A stretch of 54,069 nucleotides of DNA from Deltaproteobacteria bacterium Ga0077539 (GTDB taxonomy: Bacteria; Myxococcota_A; Polyangia; Polyangiales; Ga0077539), in contig LNEO01000192.1 in assembly GCA_001465015.1 (NCBI GenBank), positions 1 to 54,069 on the forward strand, in the 5' to 3' direction. Numbering within the stretch: position 1 is the stretch's first letter; every line of letters starts with the position of its first letter. Below are positions 8,820 through 17,194 of this stretch, piece after piece. The notes under the pieces were generated by a model. That model did no database searches. It was not told the DNA's origin and saw only the letters and a list, made by a program, of their open reading frames with translations. The position numbers and the translations under genes were made by a program.

Positions 8820-10232
8820 TCACTTGCCGAGCCCGTGCTCCTCGAGCTTCGCGTAGAGCTGCGTCCGCGCGATGCCCAGGATGCGCGCGGCCTCGGCGCG
8901 GTTGCCCTTGGCGCGCTCGAGCGCCCGCGCGACCAGCCGCTTCTCGAGGGCGCTCACCGCGTCGCGCAGCGGCAGCTCGTCGTAGGGCGTCGCGCCTGGG
9001 TCGCTCAGGCTCGCGTCGCTCGACGCGCTCTCTGCCCGCGGTCTCGCGCTGCGAATCGCCTCGGGAAGGTCGTGCTCGTCGATCACCTCGCCGCCGCACA
9101 TCGCCGCCGCGCGCTCGATCGAGTGCACGAGCTCGCGCACGTTGCCGGGCCACGGGTAGCTCGTGAGCCGCGCCATCGCCTCTTCGCTCACGGCCTTGGC
9201 CTGCGTGCGACCGAGCGCGCTCGCGACGAGCAACGCGATGTCGCTCTTTCGCTCGCGCAGCGGCGGAAGCGCGATCTCGATCACCGCGAGGCGATAGTAC
9301 AAATCCTCGCGCAAGGTCGCGCCCGCGCTCCCTGGCCGCACGGGCTTGTGCGTCGCGGCGATCACGCGCGCTGAGAAGTCCAAGGGCTCGCCCCCGCCGC
9401 CGACGCGCTCGAAGCGCCGGTCGTTGAGCACGCGCAAGAGCCGCGTTTGCAGGGACAAATCCAGGTCGCCGATCTCGTCGAGAAAGAGCGTCCCCTCTGC
9501 GGCGAGCTCGAGTCGACCGGCCTTGCGCGCGTTGGCTCCGGTGAACGCGCCCTTCTCGTAGCCGAAGAGCTCTGCCTCGAGCAGCGTCGGCGCGAGCGCC
9601 GCGAGGTTGACCGCCGCGAAGGGAGCCTTCGCTCGAGGGGAGTGCTCGTGAATGGCGCGCGCGACGAGCTCCTTGCCCGTACCGGTCTCACCCGTAATCA
9701 AGACGGGAGCGTCCGAGCTGGCGGCGCGGCCGATCGCCTTCCACACAGAGAGCATCGCGGCGCTCGAGCCGACGAGGGCGCGCTTGTGTTCCTGTGCGCG
9801 CGCAGGGGACGCAGGCGGCGTCGCGACCACCGCGTGCTCTCCGCGCTCGAGCGAGCGCTGCCGCGCAGCGCGCTGCACGGTGGCCAGCAGGGCGTCGAGG
9901 TCGAACGGCTTGGTCACGTAGTCGAACGCGCCGAGCTTCATCGCCTCGATCGTCCGCTCGCTGTCGCCGTAGGCCGTCGCCATGATCACCGGGCAGTTCG
10001 GAGAGAGTCGCTCTTGGATCTCCCGCAGAAAGACCAGCCCGTCGCCGTCCTTCAGGCGCACGTCGAGCAACACACAGTCGATCGGCGCGCCCGATCGATC
10101 CGCGGGCGCGAGGATCACGCGAGCCTCCGCGAGGCCCTCCGCCGTCACCACATCGAACGACGCCGCCTTCAACGCGCGAGCGAGCCCCTCGCGAACGCCC
10201 CGCTCGTCGTCGACCACCAACACGCGAGTCAT
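8820..10232 (-). CDS. NtrC-family sigma-54 response regulator
   Basis: 470 aa from ATG 10232 (ATGA overlap with the kinase stop). Receiver domain 1-115 with D8/D9, phospho-acceptor D57 and K108. AAA+ domain about 150-385 with Walker A GETGTGKE (181-188) and the sigma-54-contacting GAFTGA loop (228-233). Fis-type helix-turn-helix at the C-terminus (NRAEAARILGIARTQLYAKL). It is therefore a phosphorylation-controlled bacterial enhancer-binding protein that opens sigma-54 promoters. The partner is the kinase immediately upstream. A candidate target is the sigma-54-like promoter with two upstream palindromes found about 2.3 kb up the same strand (12498-12602). Confidence 0.93.
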   Translation of the reverse strand: MTRVLVVDDERGVREGLARALKAASFDVVTAEGLAEARVILAPADRSGAPIDCVLLDVRLKDGDGLVFLREIQERLSPNCPVIMATAYGDSERTIEAMKLGAFDYVTKPFDLDALLATVQRAARQRSLERGEHAVVATPPASPARAQEHKRALVGSSAAMLSVWKAIGRAASSDAPVLITGETGTGKELVARAIHEHSPRAKAPFAAVNLAALAPTLLEAELFGYEKGAFTGANARKAGRLELAAEGTLFLDEIGDLDLSLQTRLLRVLNDRRFERVGGGGEPLDFSARVIAATHKPVRPGSAGATLREDLYYRLAVIEIALPPLRERKSDIALLVASALGRTQAKAVSEEAMARLTSYPWPGNVRELVHSIERAAAMCGGEVIDEHDLPEAIRSARPRAESASSDASLSDPGATPYDELPLRDAVSALEKRLVARALERAKGNRAEAARILGIARTQLYAKLEEHGLGK

Positions 10233-11581
10233 GGAGTGACGGAGTGTCCCACGGCGCCGCTCGTGACGGTGAGCGCGAACACCGTCTCGATGCCTTCGCG
10301 TCGGTACGCGAGCGCGCCGCCGTGGGCCTCGGCCGTGGCGCGCGCGAGCGCGAGGCCCAGCCCTGTTCCGTCCGATTTGGTCGTAAAAAACGGCTCGAAC
10401 AGCGCCTGCTCGCGGTCGCGAGCAACGCCCGGTCCCAGGTCTCGCACCGAGATCTCGCAGAGCGCCCCGCGCTGCGCGACGCACACGCGCACCGAGCGGC
10501 CCCGAGGGCTCGCCTCGATCGCGTTGCGCGCGAGGTTGTCGATCGCGCGCGAGAGTTGGTCTTCGTCGACCCACGCCGTCGCGTCGCCTTCGACCTCGAT
10601 CGCGACGTTCTTCTCGTCGGCCCAAGTCTGAAGGAGCCCCGCGCGATTGCGCGCGATCTCTCCCAGCGAGCGCTGCTTTCTCTCGGGCGGCCTGGCGCGG
10701 CTCAACGCGAGCAGGTCCACCACGAGGCGATCGAGCCGCGCGATCTCCGAGGACAGCTCGTCGAGGTCTGCGCGAACGTCGGAAGAGAGTCCCTCGCTGC
10801 GCCGCGCGAGGTCCACGCGGAGCTTCATCGCGGCCAACGGGTTTCGCACTTCGTGCGCGACGCCCGCGGACATGCGCCCCAAGGCCGCGAGTCGATCCTT
10901 CGCGGCGAGCTGTCGGGTGAGGGCGTCTCGCTCGCCCTGGGCGTTTACGAGCGCGGCGGCCATCAGCCGAACTCGGTCTGCCACCACCGCGAGCTCGCCG
11001 ACCGCCGGCGTATCCACGGGCGCCGCGAGGCTCTTGCTCAGTCGATCGACGCTGTCGCTGAGCGAGCGAGCGCCATCTCGCACCGAGCGCGCCGTGCGAA
11101 TCGCGAGGACCGCCGACGCCAGTCCGCTCAGCGCGAGCACGAGCACCGCCAGCCGCAACAGCGGCTGCCTCGGAGGAACGTTGATCGCGCTCATCGCCCA
11201 GTACACCCGCCCCTGCTCGTCTCGCAGCGCGGCGGCGGACTGGACCTCCCCTTCGTCTTCGCGCATCGCCGTTGCGATGTCTTCGACGTCCGTGATCGCG
11301 CGGATCGCGCGCTGGGCAGCGGGAGGGGGCGCGGTCCCTTCGAGCACGTACCCTTGCGGCGAGAGCACGCCCGCGCGCCCGCCGCGACGCGCGCGCATCA
11401 CGACGGGCCGCCCCGAACGCAGCCGCAGCACCGACGCGGACGCTTGCTGCTCGGCCCTCGCGCTGCGCTGTTCGGCGCCGCTTCGATGCAAGAGCGTGAG
11501 CGCTACGACCGACGCCCCGCAGGCGATCAACGCGAGCAGCGCGATGGTGGCGAGTCGTGCGTTGAGCGATTGGTGTGGCAT
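10229..11581 (-). CDS. Membrane sensor histidine kinase
   Basis: 450 aa. Two membrane helices (about 10-31 and 142-162) flank a roughly 110-residue extracytoplasmic sensor domain, followed by a HAMP-like linker, a dimerisation/phospho-acceptor helix with H243 in SAGVAHEVRNPLAAM, and an ATPase domain with N-box NLARNAIEAS (349-358), G1 DLGPGVA (381-387) and G2 GTGLGLAL. The architecture resembles ZraS/HydH-type kinases that pair with NtrC-type regulators. The stop overlaps the regulator start by 4 bp. A TAGAGT -10-like element at 11592-11597, 10 nt before the ATG, may give it its own promoter besides read-through from the secreted-protein gene 49 bp upstream. The signal is unknown. Confidence 0.92.
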   Translation of the reverse strand: MPHQSLNARLATIALLALIACGASVVALTLLHRSGAEQRSARAEQQASASVLRLRSGRPVVMRARRGGRAGVLSPQGYVLEGTAPPPAAQRAIRAITDVEDIATAMREDEGEVQSAAALRDEQGRVYWAMSAINVPPRQPLLRLAVLVLALSGLASAVLAIRTARSVRDGARSLSDSVDRLSKSLAAPVDTPAVGELAVVADRVRLMAAALVNAQGERDALTRQLAAKDRLAALGRMSAGVAHEVRNPLAAMKLRVDLARRSEGLSSDVRADLDELSSEIARLDRLVVDLLALSRARPPERKQRSLGEIARNRAGLLQTWADEKNVAIEVEGDATAWVDEDQLSRAIDNLARNAIEASPRGRSVRVCVAQRGALCEISVRDLGPGVARDREQALFEPFFTTKSDGTGLGLALARATAEAHGGALAYRREGIETVFALTVTSGAVGHSVTP

Positions 11582-11630
11582 CGAATCGAAGACTCTATCT
11601 TCCCCCCGTGGGAGTCCATCGCTCGAAGCT

Positions 11631-12428
11631 CTACTGCGCGGCGACCGTGGTTCCGTTGGCGAAGGTGACGCGCTCGGCGACGAGGGCGACGCCCTGGGCG
11701 TACTGGTCGCCGCGCCCCTGGATCGAGAGGCGTTGACCCGCGGCGAGCTGCTGCTGCGTCGCGGCTTGCGCGAGCTGGCGGTTGAACATCACCGACGTTC
11801 CGTCCTGAAGGACCGCCCCGCGGATGTGACCGCGCGGCCCGACGATGACGGTCGACACCGTTCCGCTCGCGTTGCGCTGCGGAAGCTGCGCGAGCCGCTG
11901 CTGCATCGCCGCTCGACGGCCGTGTCCCTGCGCGCCTTGGGCCTCAGCGTGCCGTCCGTGGCCGCGGCGCATTCCGCCGCCGTGGTGCCTGCCGGCCTGC
12001 ATCCCACCAGGCTGGGTCATGCGCTGGATCATGCGAGGGTTGGGCTGCGCGAGCACGTTGCCCGAGGCGTCGCGGATGGTCGCGCCGAGGATCGTGTTGG
12101 GGGCCTGCGCCGAGGCGTATCCGCTGACTTGAATACGCGCACCAACACCGAGGGACTGCGCCGCGCGGTCGCTGCGTCGGCCGAGCATCACGACCTTGCC
12201 CGAGTCCAGCACCACCGCGTGCACGCGGCCCATCGGGCCGAGGACGAAGCGGCTGATCGCGCCCTGCAGGCTGGTCGGCGAGAAGGTCACCGGCATTCGC
12301 TGGACCGACTGCGCGCTTGGCTGAGCGACGGGCCCTGCGTCCGAAATCGTCTGAGCCGAGGCGATGGCGCCCGTGAGCGCGAGCGTGGTTCCGAGCGAGA
12401 GCGACAGGATGATGCGGCGGATGTTCAT
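11631..12428 (-). CDS. Secreted two-repeat beta-barrel-like protein, His-rich linker
   Basis: 265 aa from ATG 12428, which has a good Shine-Dalgarno (AAAGGAG, 9 nt upstream). Sec signal peptide with cleavage after ASA (residue 25). There are two homologous halves, about 57-125 (RFVLGPMGRVHAVVLDSGKV) and 190-260 (VSTVIVGPRGHIRGAVLQDG). Each is a small beta-domain like the DUF5666/OB-type repeats of bacterial periplasmic proteins. They are joined by a Gly/His/Arg-rich linker (about 145-172, GRHHGGGMRRGHGRH) that could bind metal. The gene lies just upstream of the kinase/regulator pair, on the same strand, and is preceded by a sigma-54-like promoter. It may be the output and/or a feedback component of that system, by analogy with ZraP-ZraSR; this is inference. 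Confidence 0.8.
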   Translation of the reverse strand: MNIRRIILSLSLGTTLALTGAIASAQTISDAGPVAQPSAQSVQRMPVTFSPTSLQGAISRFVLGPMGRVHAVVLDSGKVVMLGRRSDRAAQSLGVGARIQVSGYASAQAPNTILGATIRDASGNVLAQPNPRMIQRMTQPGGMQAGRHHGGGMRRGHGRHAEAQGAQGHGRRAAMQQRLAQLPQRNASGTVSTVIVGPRGHIRGAVLQDGTSVMFNRQLAQAATQQQLAAGQRLSIQGRGDQYAQGVALVAERVTFANGTTVAAQ

Positions 12429-12497
12429 AACGGGTGCTCCTTTCGAGAGCGACACCCCGCGGACTGTGTCGCGGAGTGCGTTGCGAGAGGAGCTCTT

Positions 12498-12512
12498 GCG
12501 GGCTTCGTGCCA
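12498..12512 (-). promoter_or_regulatory. Candidate sigma-54 promoter (-24/-12)
   Basis: Reading the minus strand, TGGCACG-AAGC-CCGCA matches the -24 element exactly (consensus TGGCACG), and the invariant GC of the -12 element is at the correct spacing; the TT before that GC is CC here. The predicted transcript start near 12486 leaves a leader of about 58 nt with a good Shine-Dalgarno before ATG 12428. The gene for a sigma-54 activator lies downstream in the same transcription unit. Confidence 0.6.
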
Positions 12513-12573
12513 GGACGGAGTATCACGATAAGTAATTGAAATTAATTCGTTCTGTGTCGGTGTTCCTCCCCGA

Positions 12574-12602
12574 GACAGGTGTCGTGATTCGTGACAGGTG
12601 TC
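12574..12602. promoter_or_regulatory. Paired GACAGGTGTC palindromes, candidate activator sites
   Basis: Two identical copies of GACAGGTGTC (GACA-N2-TGTC inverted repeat), at 12574-12583 and 12593-12602, spaced 19 bp start to start (about two helical turns). They lie about 90-115 bp upstream of the predicted start of the sigma-54-like promoter, the usual place for enhancer-binding-protein sites. They fit dimers of the adjacent NtrC-type regulator. An alternative is a control site for the beta-helix gene, but that gene ends here rather than starts. Confidence 0.5.
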
Positions 12603-12617
12603 GCGATCGACGACGCT

Positions 12618-14306
12618 TCAGCGCTTCGCGGCGCGACGGCGCCCGCCCAACGCCAACGCGAGCGACACGATCGCCCACGAGGCCCAGCGCGGCGCGCGCG
12701 TGTCCCCCGTAGGAACCGTGCAACCGCAGCCGCCGGTCATCGTGGGTCTCGATCCGGCGTCGCTGCTCGTGCCGGCGTCCGCCGCGCCCCTCGCGTCGCT
12801 CGGAACCATCGCGCTGTCCGTCGCGCTCGCGCCGGTGTCTTCCGCGATCCCCGTGTCGTTGGCAACGACGACGTCCATCGGCGCTGATGCGTCGCTGGGA
12901 GGCATGACGCCCGAGTCCCTGGGCCCGACGCCAGAGTCCATGGGAGCGACGCCCGAATCACTCACGCCCGCGTCGGGAATCGGACCGGAGCCTCCGGACT
13001 CGAGCGCTCCGAGGTCGATCGTGGCCACGGTGCTGCGCGGTCGCGCGATTCCCGGAAGGCGCAGCATCCGCAGCGGTGGCTCGAAGGTGGGCAGCGCGAG
13101 CGGCCGCGGAAAGGCTCGTCCCACCGGGCTCGTCGTCGTCGCGACGCCGCGGTCGATCAACGGGCTGCCAGCGGCGGGCCGATAGTCGAACGCCGTCGCG
13201 TTCGTGAGCCTCGCGTCTGCGCCGGTGATCGTCCCCCGAAAGCCCATCGGGATATTGGTGGCCCCCATGGGAACCCAGTTGTTCGACCCCTCGAAGACCT
13301 CGCCCGACGTCCAGCGCGCCTCGACCTGACGGCTGACGTCGACCGTCCCGCCCGTCGCGAAGAAGACGTTGTTGTGCGCCTCGATAGAATCGACTCCGTG
13401 AAACACGCGCAGCACCGCGCCGCCCCCGGAGTTGCTGATGAACGTGTTGTTGACGAACCGGTAGCGCCCGAGCGATTGCCCCGTCCCATCGCCGCCGACG
13501 CGCACGATCGAGAACGTGTTGGTCGCGCGAAGCACGTTGCCCACGACGTCCGAGTCCTCGCGCGCTCGCGCCTCGGTCCATCCCGAAGCGGCTCCGCCAG
13601 GGTCTGGGCCGATGAGCTCGAGCTCGTGATAGAGCGCGCCCTCGATCCAGTTGGAATAGATCTCGTTGCGCTCGGCGCGAGACTTCACCGCGTTGCCGCC
13701 GTTGCCGTCGTGCACGTAGCAGTGCTGCATACGAAACACCGAGCCCGGATAGGCCACTTCGTCGGTGGCCATGTAGATCTGGTGGTCCTGCGTTCCCGCG
13801 CCCGAGCGATACACCTCGACGTACTCGAGCGTGAGGTCGCCCGAGTCCTGATCGGCGCCGAGGATCCCTTGCCTCGGACAGTCGTGCACCGCCGTGTTGC
13901 GGATCACGATGTTGTCCGCGTGATGAAACACACAGCGCGCCGCCCCGTTGCGGACCTCGAAGTTCTCGAGGACGTAGTTGTTGCCCGCGAGCTCGACGCT
14001 GTTGTTGCCGCCTTGAATGACGGGGCGCGCGCCCATCGTCGAGGTCATCCCGCGGATCGTGATGGGCATCGCGACGGTGCCAGCCCGCGTGAAGCGGACG
14101 GCCATGTACGTGCCCGGGTCGACCTCGACGAGGTCCCCAGGATTCAAGAGCCCCGCGACGTTGGCGATCTCGCGATACATCCGCGAGGGGCCCACTTGAT
14201 ACGTGATCGCGACGGCGGGCGCCGCGAAAGACGCGACGGCAGACGCCCCAGCGACCGCGACCAACGAGCGAGCGATCCCTGAAATCGAACGGCGAGCAGC
14301 GCTCAT
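12618..14306 (-). CDS. MYXO-CTERM right-handed beta-helix surface protein
   Basis: 562 aa from ATG 14306; the frame to 14594 runs into the divergent lipoprotein. Signal peptide to about residue 33 (AAPAVA). Residues about 40-400 are a right-handed parallel beta-helix with successive NxxV/IxxN turns (NYVLENFEVRN, NIVIRNTAVHDC, DLTLEYVEVYR, NEIYSNWIEG, NNTFISN, HNNVFFATG), as in pectate-lyase-like or DUF1565 proteins, then a PAAGSPLIDRG motif common in that group. A long Asp/Ser/Ala/Gly stalk follows. The C-terminus has GGCGC, a hydrophobic helix (WASWAIVSLALALGG) and RRRAAKR, a MYXO-CTERM-like surface-sorting signal. It probably binds or cleaves a polysaccharide; catalytic residues are not identifiable by eye. 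Confidence 0.88.
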   Translation of the reverse strand: MSAARRSISGIARSLVAVAGASAVASFAAPAVAITYQVGPSRMYREIANVAGLLNPGDLVEVDPGTYMAVRFTRAGTVAMPITIRGMTSTMGARPVIQGGNNSVELAGNNYVLENFEVRNGAARCVFHHADNIVIRNTAVHDCPRQGILGADQDSGDLTLEYVEVYRSGAGTQDHQIYMATDEVAYPGSVFRMQHCYVHDGNGGNAVKSRAERNEIYSNWIEGALYHELELIGPDPGGAASGWTEARAREDSDVVGNVLRATNTFSIVRVGGDGTGQSLGRYRFVNNTFISNSGGGAVLRVFHGVDSIEAHNNVFFATGGTVDVSRQVEARWTSGEVFEGSNNWVPMGATNIPMGFRGTITGADARLTNATAFDYRPAAGSPLIDRGVATTTSPVGRAFPRPLALPTFEPPLRMLRLPGIARPRSTVATIDLGALESGGSGPIPDAGVSDSGVAPMDSGVGPRDSGVMPPSDASAPMDVVVANDTGIAEDTGASATDSAMVPSDARGAADAGTSSDAGSRPTMTGGCGCTVPTGDTRAPRWASWAIVSLALALGGRRRAAKR

Positions 14307-14421
14307 CCCCCGACGGTCGCGCTCGCGTGTTCGCCTGTCAACGCGGCGAGCTCGGCGCATCACGCGCAGTTCGATTCCGCGCCTTCGCCCGATCGTGGTA
14401 GACATCCGTCGGCAATTTTCC

Positions 14422-15240
14422 ATGCGCTCGCACACCGTTCGCACGCTCTTCGCCCTCTCCCTCTCGCTCGTCGCCGCGCGCTGCGACAAGCCGTCGTCGC
14501 GTGAGCAAGCGCAGTCGGTCACGGAGCAAGCCCCGCGCCCGACGCCGGTGCTCGACGCGCAGACCCCCGTGGCGCGAGTGCTCGCGAGGCACATCGTGAC
14601 GTTCTACCGCTGGCGAAGCACCGAGCCGGGCAACGCCGACACCCGCGGCGAGTCCATCGAGCACGGCATCCAGAAGGTTCACTTCGTGATCGAAGTGCAC
14701 CGAGACGAAGCTGGAAGGCACGCGCTTCGCGTCGCGGGTCTCAGCGGCGACACCACCATCCCGCAGCAGGTGCGCATGCGATCCGAGGGGCCGTCGAGCG
14801 CGACCTTCAACGTCCCTCGCGAGGGCTTCGCGAAGTACTCGCTCGAGAACTTCGGCGGCGAGCTGCGCAACGGCGAGCCCATCCGCGTGCTCCTCGCGTC
14901 CGCGCCCTCGGCGCGAGAGACCCTCTCGGTCACGAGCAGCCCGTCGTTTACTCGATTGCCGACGACCGGCGAGATCACCGGCGGAAGCGCGCCGCAAATC
15001 GGGCAGGTCGACGCCGTGGTGGTCTTCGTCGTTCCGGTCATCTCGCGGCGCGGCGGGCGTTATCTCGTGCACGCCATCGACATGAACGCCGAGCCCGGAG
15101 GCTTCGCCGCCAACGGCGTGCTCACGCACAACCCGTCGGACGCCGAGATCACTCGGTACGTCGGCTGGATGCGCGACCGCAACGGAATGGGCCGCGACCG
15201 AAACCCGCCCATCGCCATGCACCCCATCGACCGGAGTTGA
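14422..15240 (+). CDS. Hypothetical lipoprotein
   Basis: 272 aa from ATG 14422; a TAGACA element lies 17 nt upstream. Signal MRSHTVRTLFALSLSLVAARC ends in a lipobox with Arg at -1, then a polar Gln/Pro/Thr linker. The body (about 50-245) is beta-rich with no Cys other than the lipid-modified one and no recognised motif. A GGRYLVHAIDMNAEPGG segment precedes a polar, Arg/Pro-rich C-terminal tail. It is divergent from the beta-helix gene and 30 bp before the dihydrouridine synthase, so possibly co-transcribed with it. Confidence 0.65.
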   Translation: MRSHTVRTLFALSLSLVAARCDKPSSREQAQSVTEQAPRPTPVLDAQTPVARVLARHIVTFYRWRSTEPGNADTRGESIEHGIQKVHFVIEVHRDEAGRHALRVAGLSGDTTIPQQVRMRSEGPSSATFNVPREGFAKYSLENFGGELRNGEPIRVLLASAPSARETLSVTSSPSFTRLPTTGEITGGSAPQIGQVDAVVVFVVPVISRRGGRYLVHAIDMNAEPGGFAANGVLTHNPSDAEITRYVGWMRDRNGMGRDRNPPIAMHPIDRS

Positions 15241-15270
15241 CCGGGCCCGAGGGGGCTCGAATACAAACCC

Positions 15271-16245
15271 ATGAAATTCGGTTCGATCGACATCGAGCCC
15301 TGCGCCTACGGGTTTGTCACCGCCCTCGCGCCGATGGCCAACGTGACCAACCCGCCCTTTCGCTCGCTCGCCCGCGGGTACGGCTGCGGGCTCACGGTCA
15401 GCGAAATGGTGGCCTCGCATCACCTCGTGAAGGGAGGGGTCAACGGCCTCAACGCGCTTCGGATGGAGCGCGCGCCGGGCCCCGGACCGCACGTGGTTCA
15501 GCTGCTCGGCGGCGACCCCGCGCTGATGGCCGAGGCCGCGCGCATGGCCGAGGCCGAGGGCGCCGACGCGCTCGACGTGAACATGGGCTGCCCGATTCGG
15601 CGCATTCAGCACGGCTGCGACGCGGGCGTGGCCCTCATGCGAGAGCCCTCCCGCGCCGCCGCGGTGATCTCTGCCATGGTGCGCGCCGTAAAGATCCCCG
15701 TCAGCGCCAAGCTGCGCGCCGGGGCGAGCGCACACGAAATCAACGCCGTCGCCGTCGCCCGCGCCGTCGAGGACGCAGGCGCGTCGATGCTCACCGTCCA
15801 CGCGCGGACCGCGGACGCCGTGCACCACGGTGAAGCGCGGCTCTCGGTGCTGGGCGAAGTGAAGAGCGCCGTGCGCGTCGCGGTCCTGGGCAACGGCGGC
15901 GTCGCGTCGGTCGACGACGCGAGGCGCATGGTGGCAGAGACCGGCTGCGACGGCGTGATGATCGGCCGCGGCGCGCTGGGAAATCCCTGGCTCTTTCGCG
16001 CGCTCGAGACCGGCGCCACGGTGGACGTCACGCTGGCCGATCGGCGCGACGCCGCGCTCGAGTACGCCCGTTGGCACGTGACGTTCGCCGGCGAGCAAGC
16101 TGCAGCGCGCGAGCTTCGAAAGTACATACGCTGGTTCTACAGCGGCACCGAGCGCGAGGCGCAGGTGCGCGCGGCGCTGCCCAGGTTCGACTCGCTCGCG
16201 ACGATCGAGCGCATTCTCGCCGAGGTCACTCGCGGTTCGACATAG
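15271..16245 (+). CDS. dusB: tRNA-dihydrouridine synthase (DusB-like)
   Basis: 324 aa. FMN-dependent TIM-barrel enzyme that reduces uridine to dihydrouridine in tRNA. Family motifs: APMANVTNPPFRSLAR (N-terminus), VNMGCPIRRIQHGCDAG with catalytic C107, AKLRAG, HART and NGGVASVDDARRM, then GVMIGRGALGNPWLF near residue 235, followed by the C-terminal helical tRNA-binding domain. The length fits the DusB/Nif3R group; the exact Dus subgroup is less certain because the usual PAKK after GC is IRRI here. It starts 30 bp after a lipoprotein stop and sits 16 bp before the bestrophin gene. Confidence 0.9.
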   Translation: MKFGSIDIEPCAYGFVTALAPMANVTNPPFRSLARGYGCGLTVSEMVASHHLVKGGVNGLNALRMERAPGPGPHVVQLLGGDPALMAEAARMAEAEGADALDVNMGCPIRRIQHGCDAGVALMREPSRAAAVISAMVRAVKIPVSAKLRAGASAHEINAVAVARAVEDAGASMLTVHARTADAVHHGEARLSVLGEVKSAVRVAVLGNGGVASVDDARRMVAETGCDGVMIGRGALGNPWLFRALETGATVDVTLADRRDAALEYARWHVTFAGEQAAARELRKYIRWFYSGTEREAQVRAALPRFDSLATIERILAEVTRGST

Positions 16246-16261
16246 ACTCGCGAGCCTCGCG

Positions 16262-17194
16262 ATGATCGTCACCAAACGAGAGAACTGGTGGCAGCTGGTC
16301 CTGAGCTACCACGGGACCGAGCTGCCTCGGACGAAGTGGAGGATCTTCGGCGTCGCGGTCGTCGCGATGGTCGTGACGTTCTTCGAAGAGAAGCACGGCT
16401 TTCACCCGAACCTCACCCCGCTGCCATACACGCTGATCGCCGTCGCGCTCGGCATCTTCTTGGGCTTTCGCAACAACGCCAGCTACGACCGCTGGTGGGA
16501 GGCGCGAAAGCTCTGGGGGGCGCTCGTGAACACCTCGCGCACGATCGCTCGCCAGTTCACGACGCTCGTCGGCCCCAAGGGGCCCGCTGACGAAGAGGTC
16601 CTCGCGCTGCGAAAGACCCTCGTGTATCGCGCGATCGCCTTCGTGCACGCGCTCAGGCTGTCGCTGCGCAACGCGAAGGACTACTCCGAGCTCGAGGCGT
16701 TCATCCCGCGCGAAGAGGTCGCGCAGCTCGCCAACGAGAGCAGCAAGCCCCTCGCGATCACCCAGCGAACGGCGGTCGTGCTGCGCGAGGCGTGGGAGCG
16801 CGGGTGGATCGACACGATGCACGTGCCCGCGATCGACGCGTCGCTCTCTGCGCTGACGGACATTCAAGGCGCGTGCGAGCGCATCAAGTCCACGCCGATC
16901 CCGTTTCTCAGCACCACGCTCATGCACAGGATCGTCGCTGTGTACTGCTACACGCTGCCCTTCGGCGTGGTGGACGCGGTGAAGATCTATACGCCCTTCG
17001 TGGTGATCATGGTGGCGTACGCCTTCTTCGGGCTCGACGTCGTCGGCGACGAGCTCGAGGAGCCGTTCGGAACGGATCCCAACGACCTATCTCTCTCGGC
17101 CATCTCGCGCATGATCGAGGTCAACCTTCGGCAGCGCGTGGGCGAGACCGATCTGCCGCCGTTGCTCCAGCCGGTCAACGAAGTGCTCTCGTGA
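16262..17194 (+). CDS. Bestrophin-family (YneE/UPF0187) ion channel
   Basis: 310 aa. Bacterial bestrophin homologue, a pentameric membrane channel; bacterial members conduct anions or cations. Recognisable segments are MIVTKRENWWQLVLSYHGTE, then two helices, LGFRNNASYDRWWEARKLWG (the most conserved family signature), VARQF-like TIARQFTTLVG, LPFGVVDAV and the C-terminal EEPFGTDPNDLSLSAISRMI. The length is typical. It follows dusB by 16 bp and may be co-transcribed. Ion selectivity cannot be read. Confidence 0.92.
   Translation: MIVTKRENWWQLVLSYHGTELPRTKWRIFGVAVVAMVVTFFEEKHGFHPNLTPLPYTLIAVALGIFLGFRNNASYDRWWEARKLWGALVNTSRTIARQFTTLVGPKGPADEEVLALRKTLVYRAIAFVHALRLSLRNAKDYSELEAFIPREEVAQLANESSKPLAITQRTAVVLREAWERGWIDTMHVPAIDASLSALTDIQGACERIKSTPIPFLSTTLMHRIVAVYCYTLPFGVVDAVKIYTPFVVIMVAYAFFGLDVVGDELEEPFGTDPNDLSLSAISRMIEVNLRQRVGETDLPPLLQPVNEVLS

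Noticed and set aside
14307..14594. N-terminal extension of the beta-helix protein
   Set aside because: Overlaps the divergent lipoprotein start and places the signal peptide internally.
14338..16275. 645-aa minus-strand frame opposite the lipoprotein and dusB
   Set aside because: Antisense shadow of GC-rich coding sequence; the His/Arg/Gly-rich translation has no domain, while the plus strand has a clear Dus enzyme.
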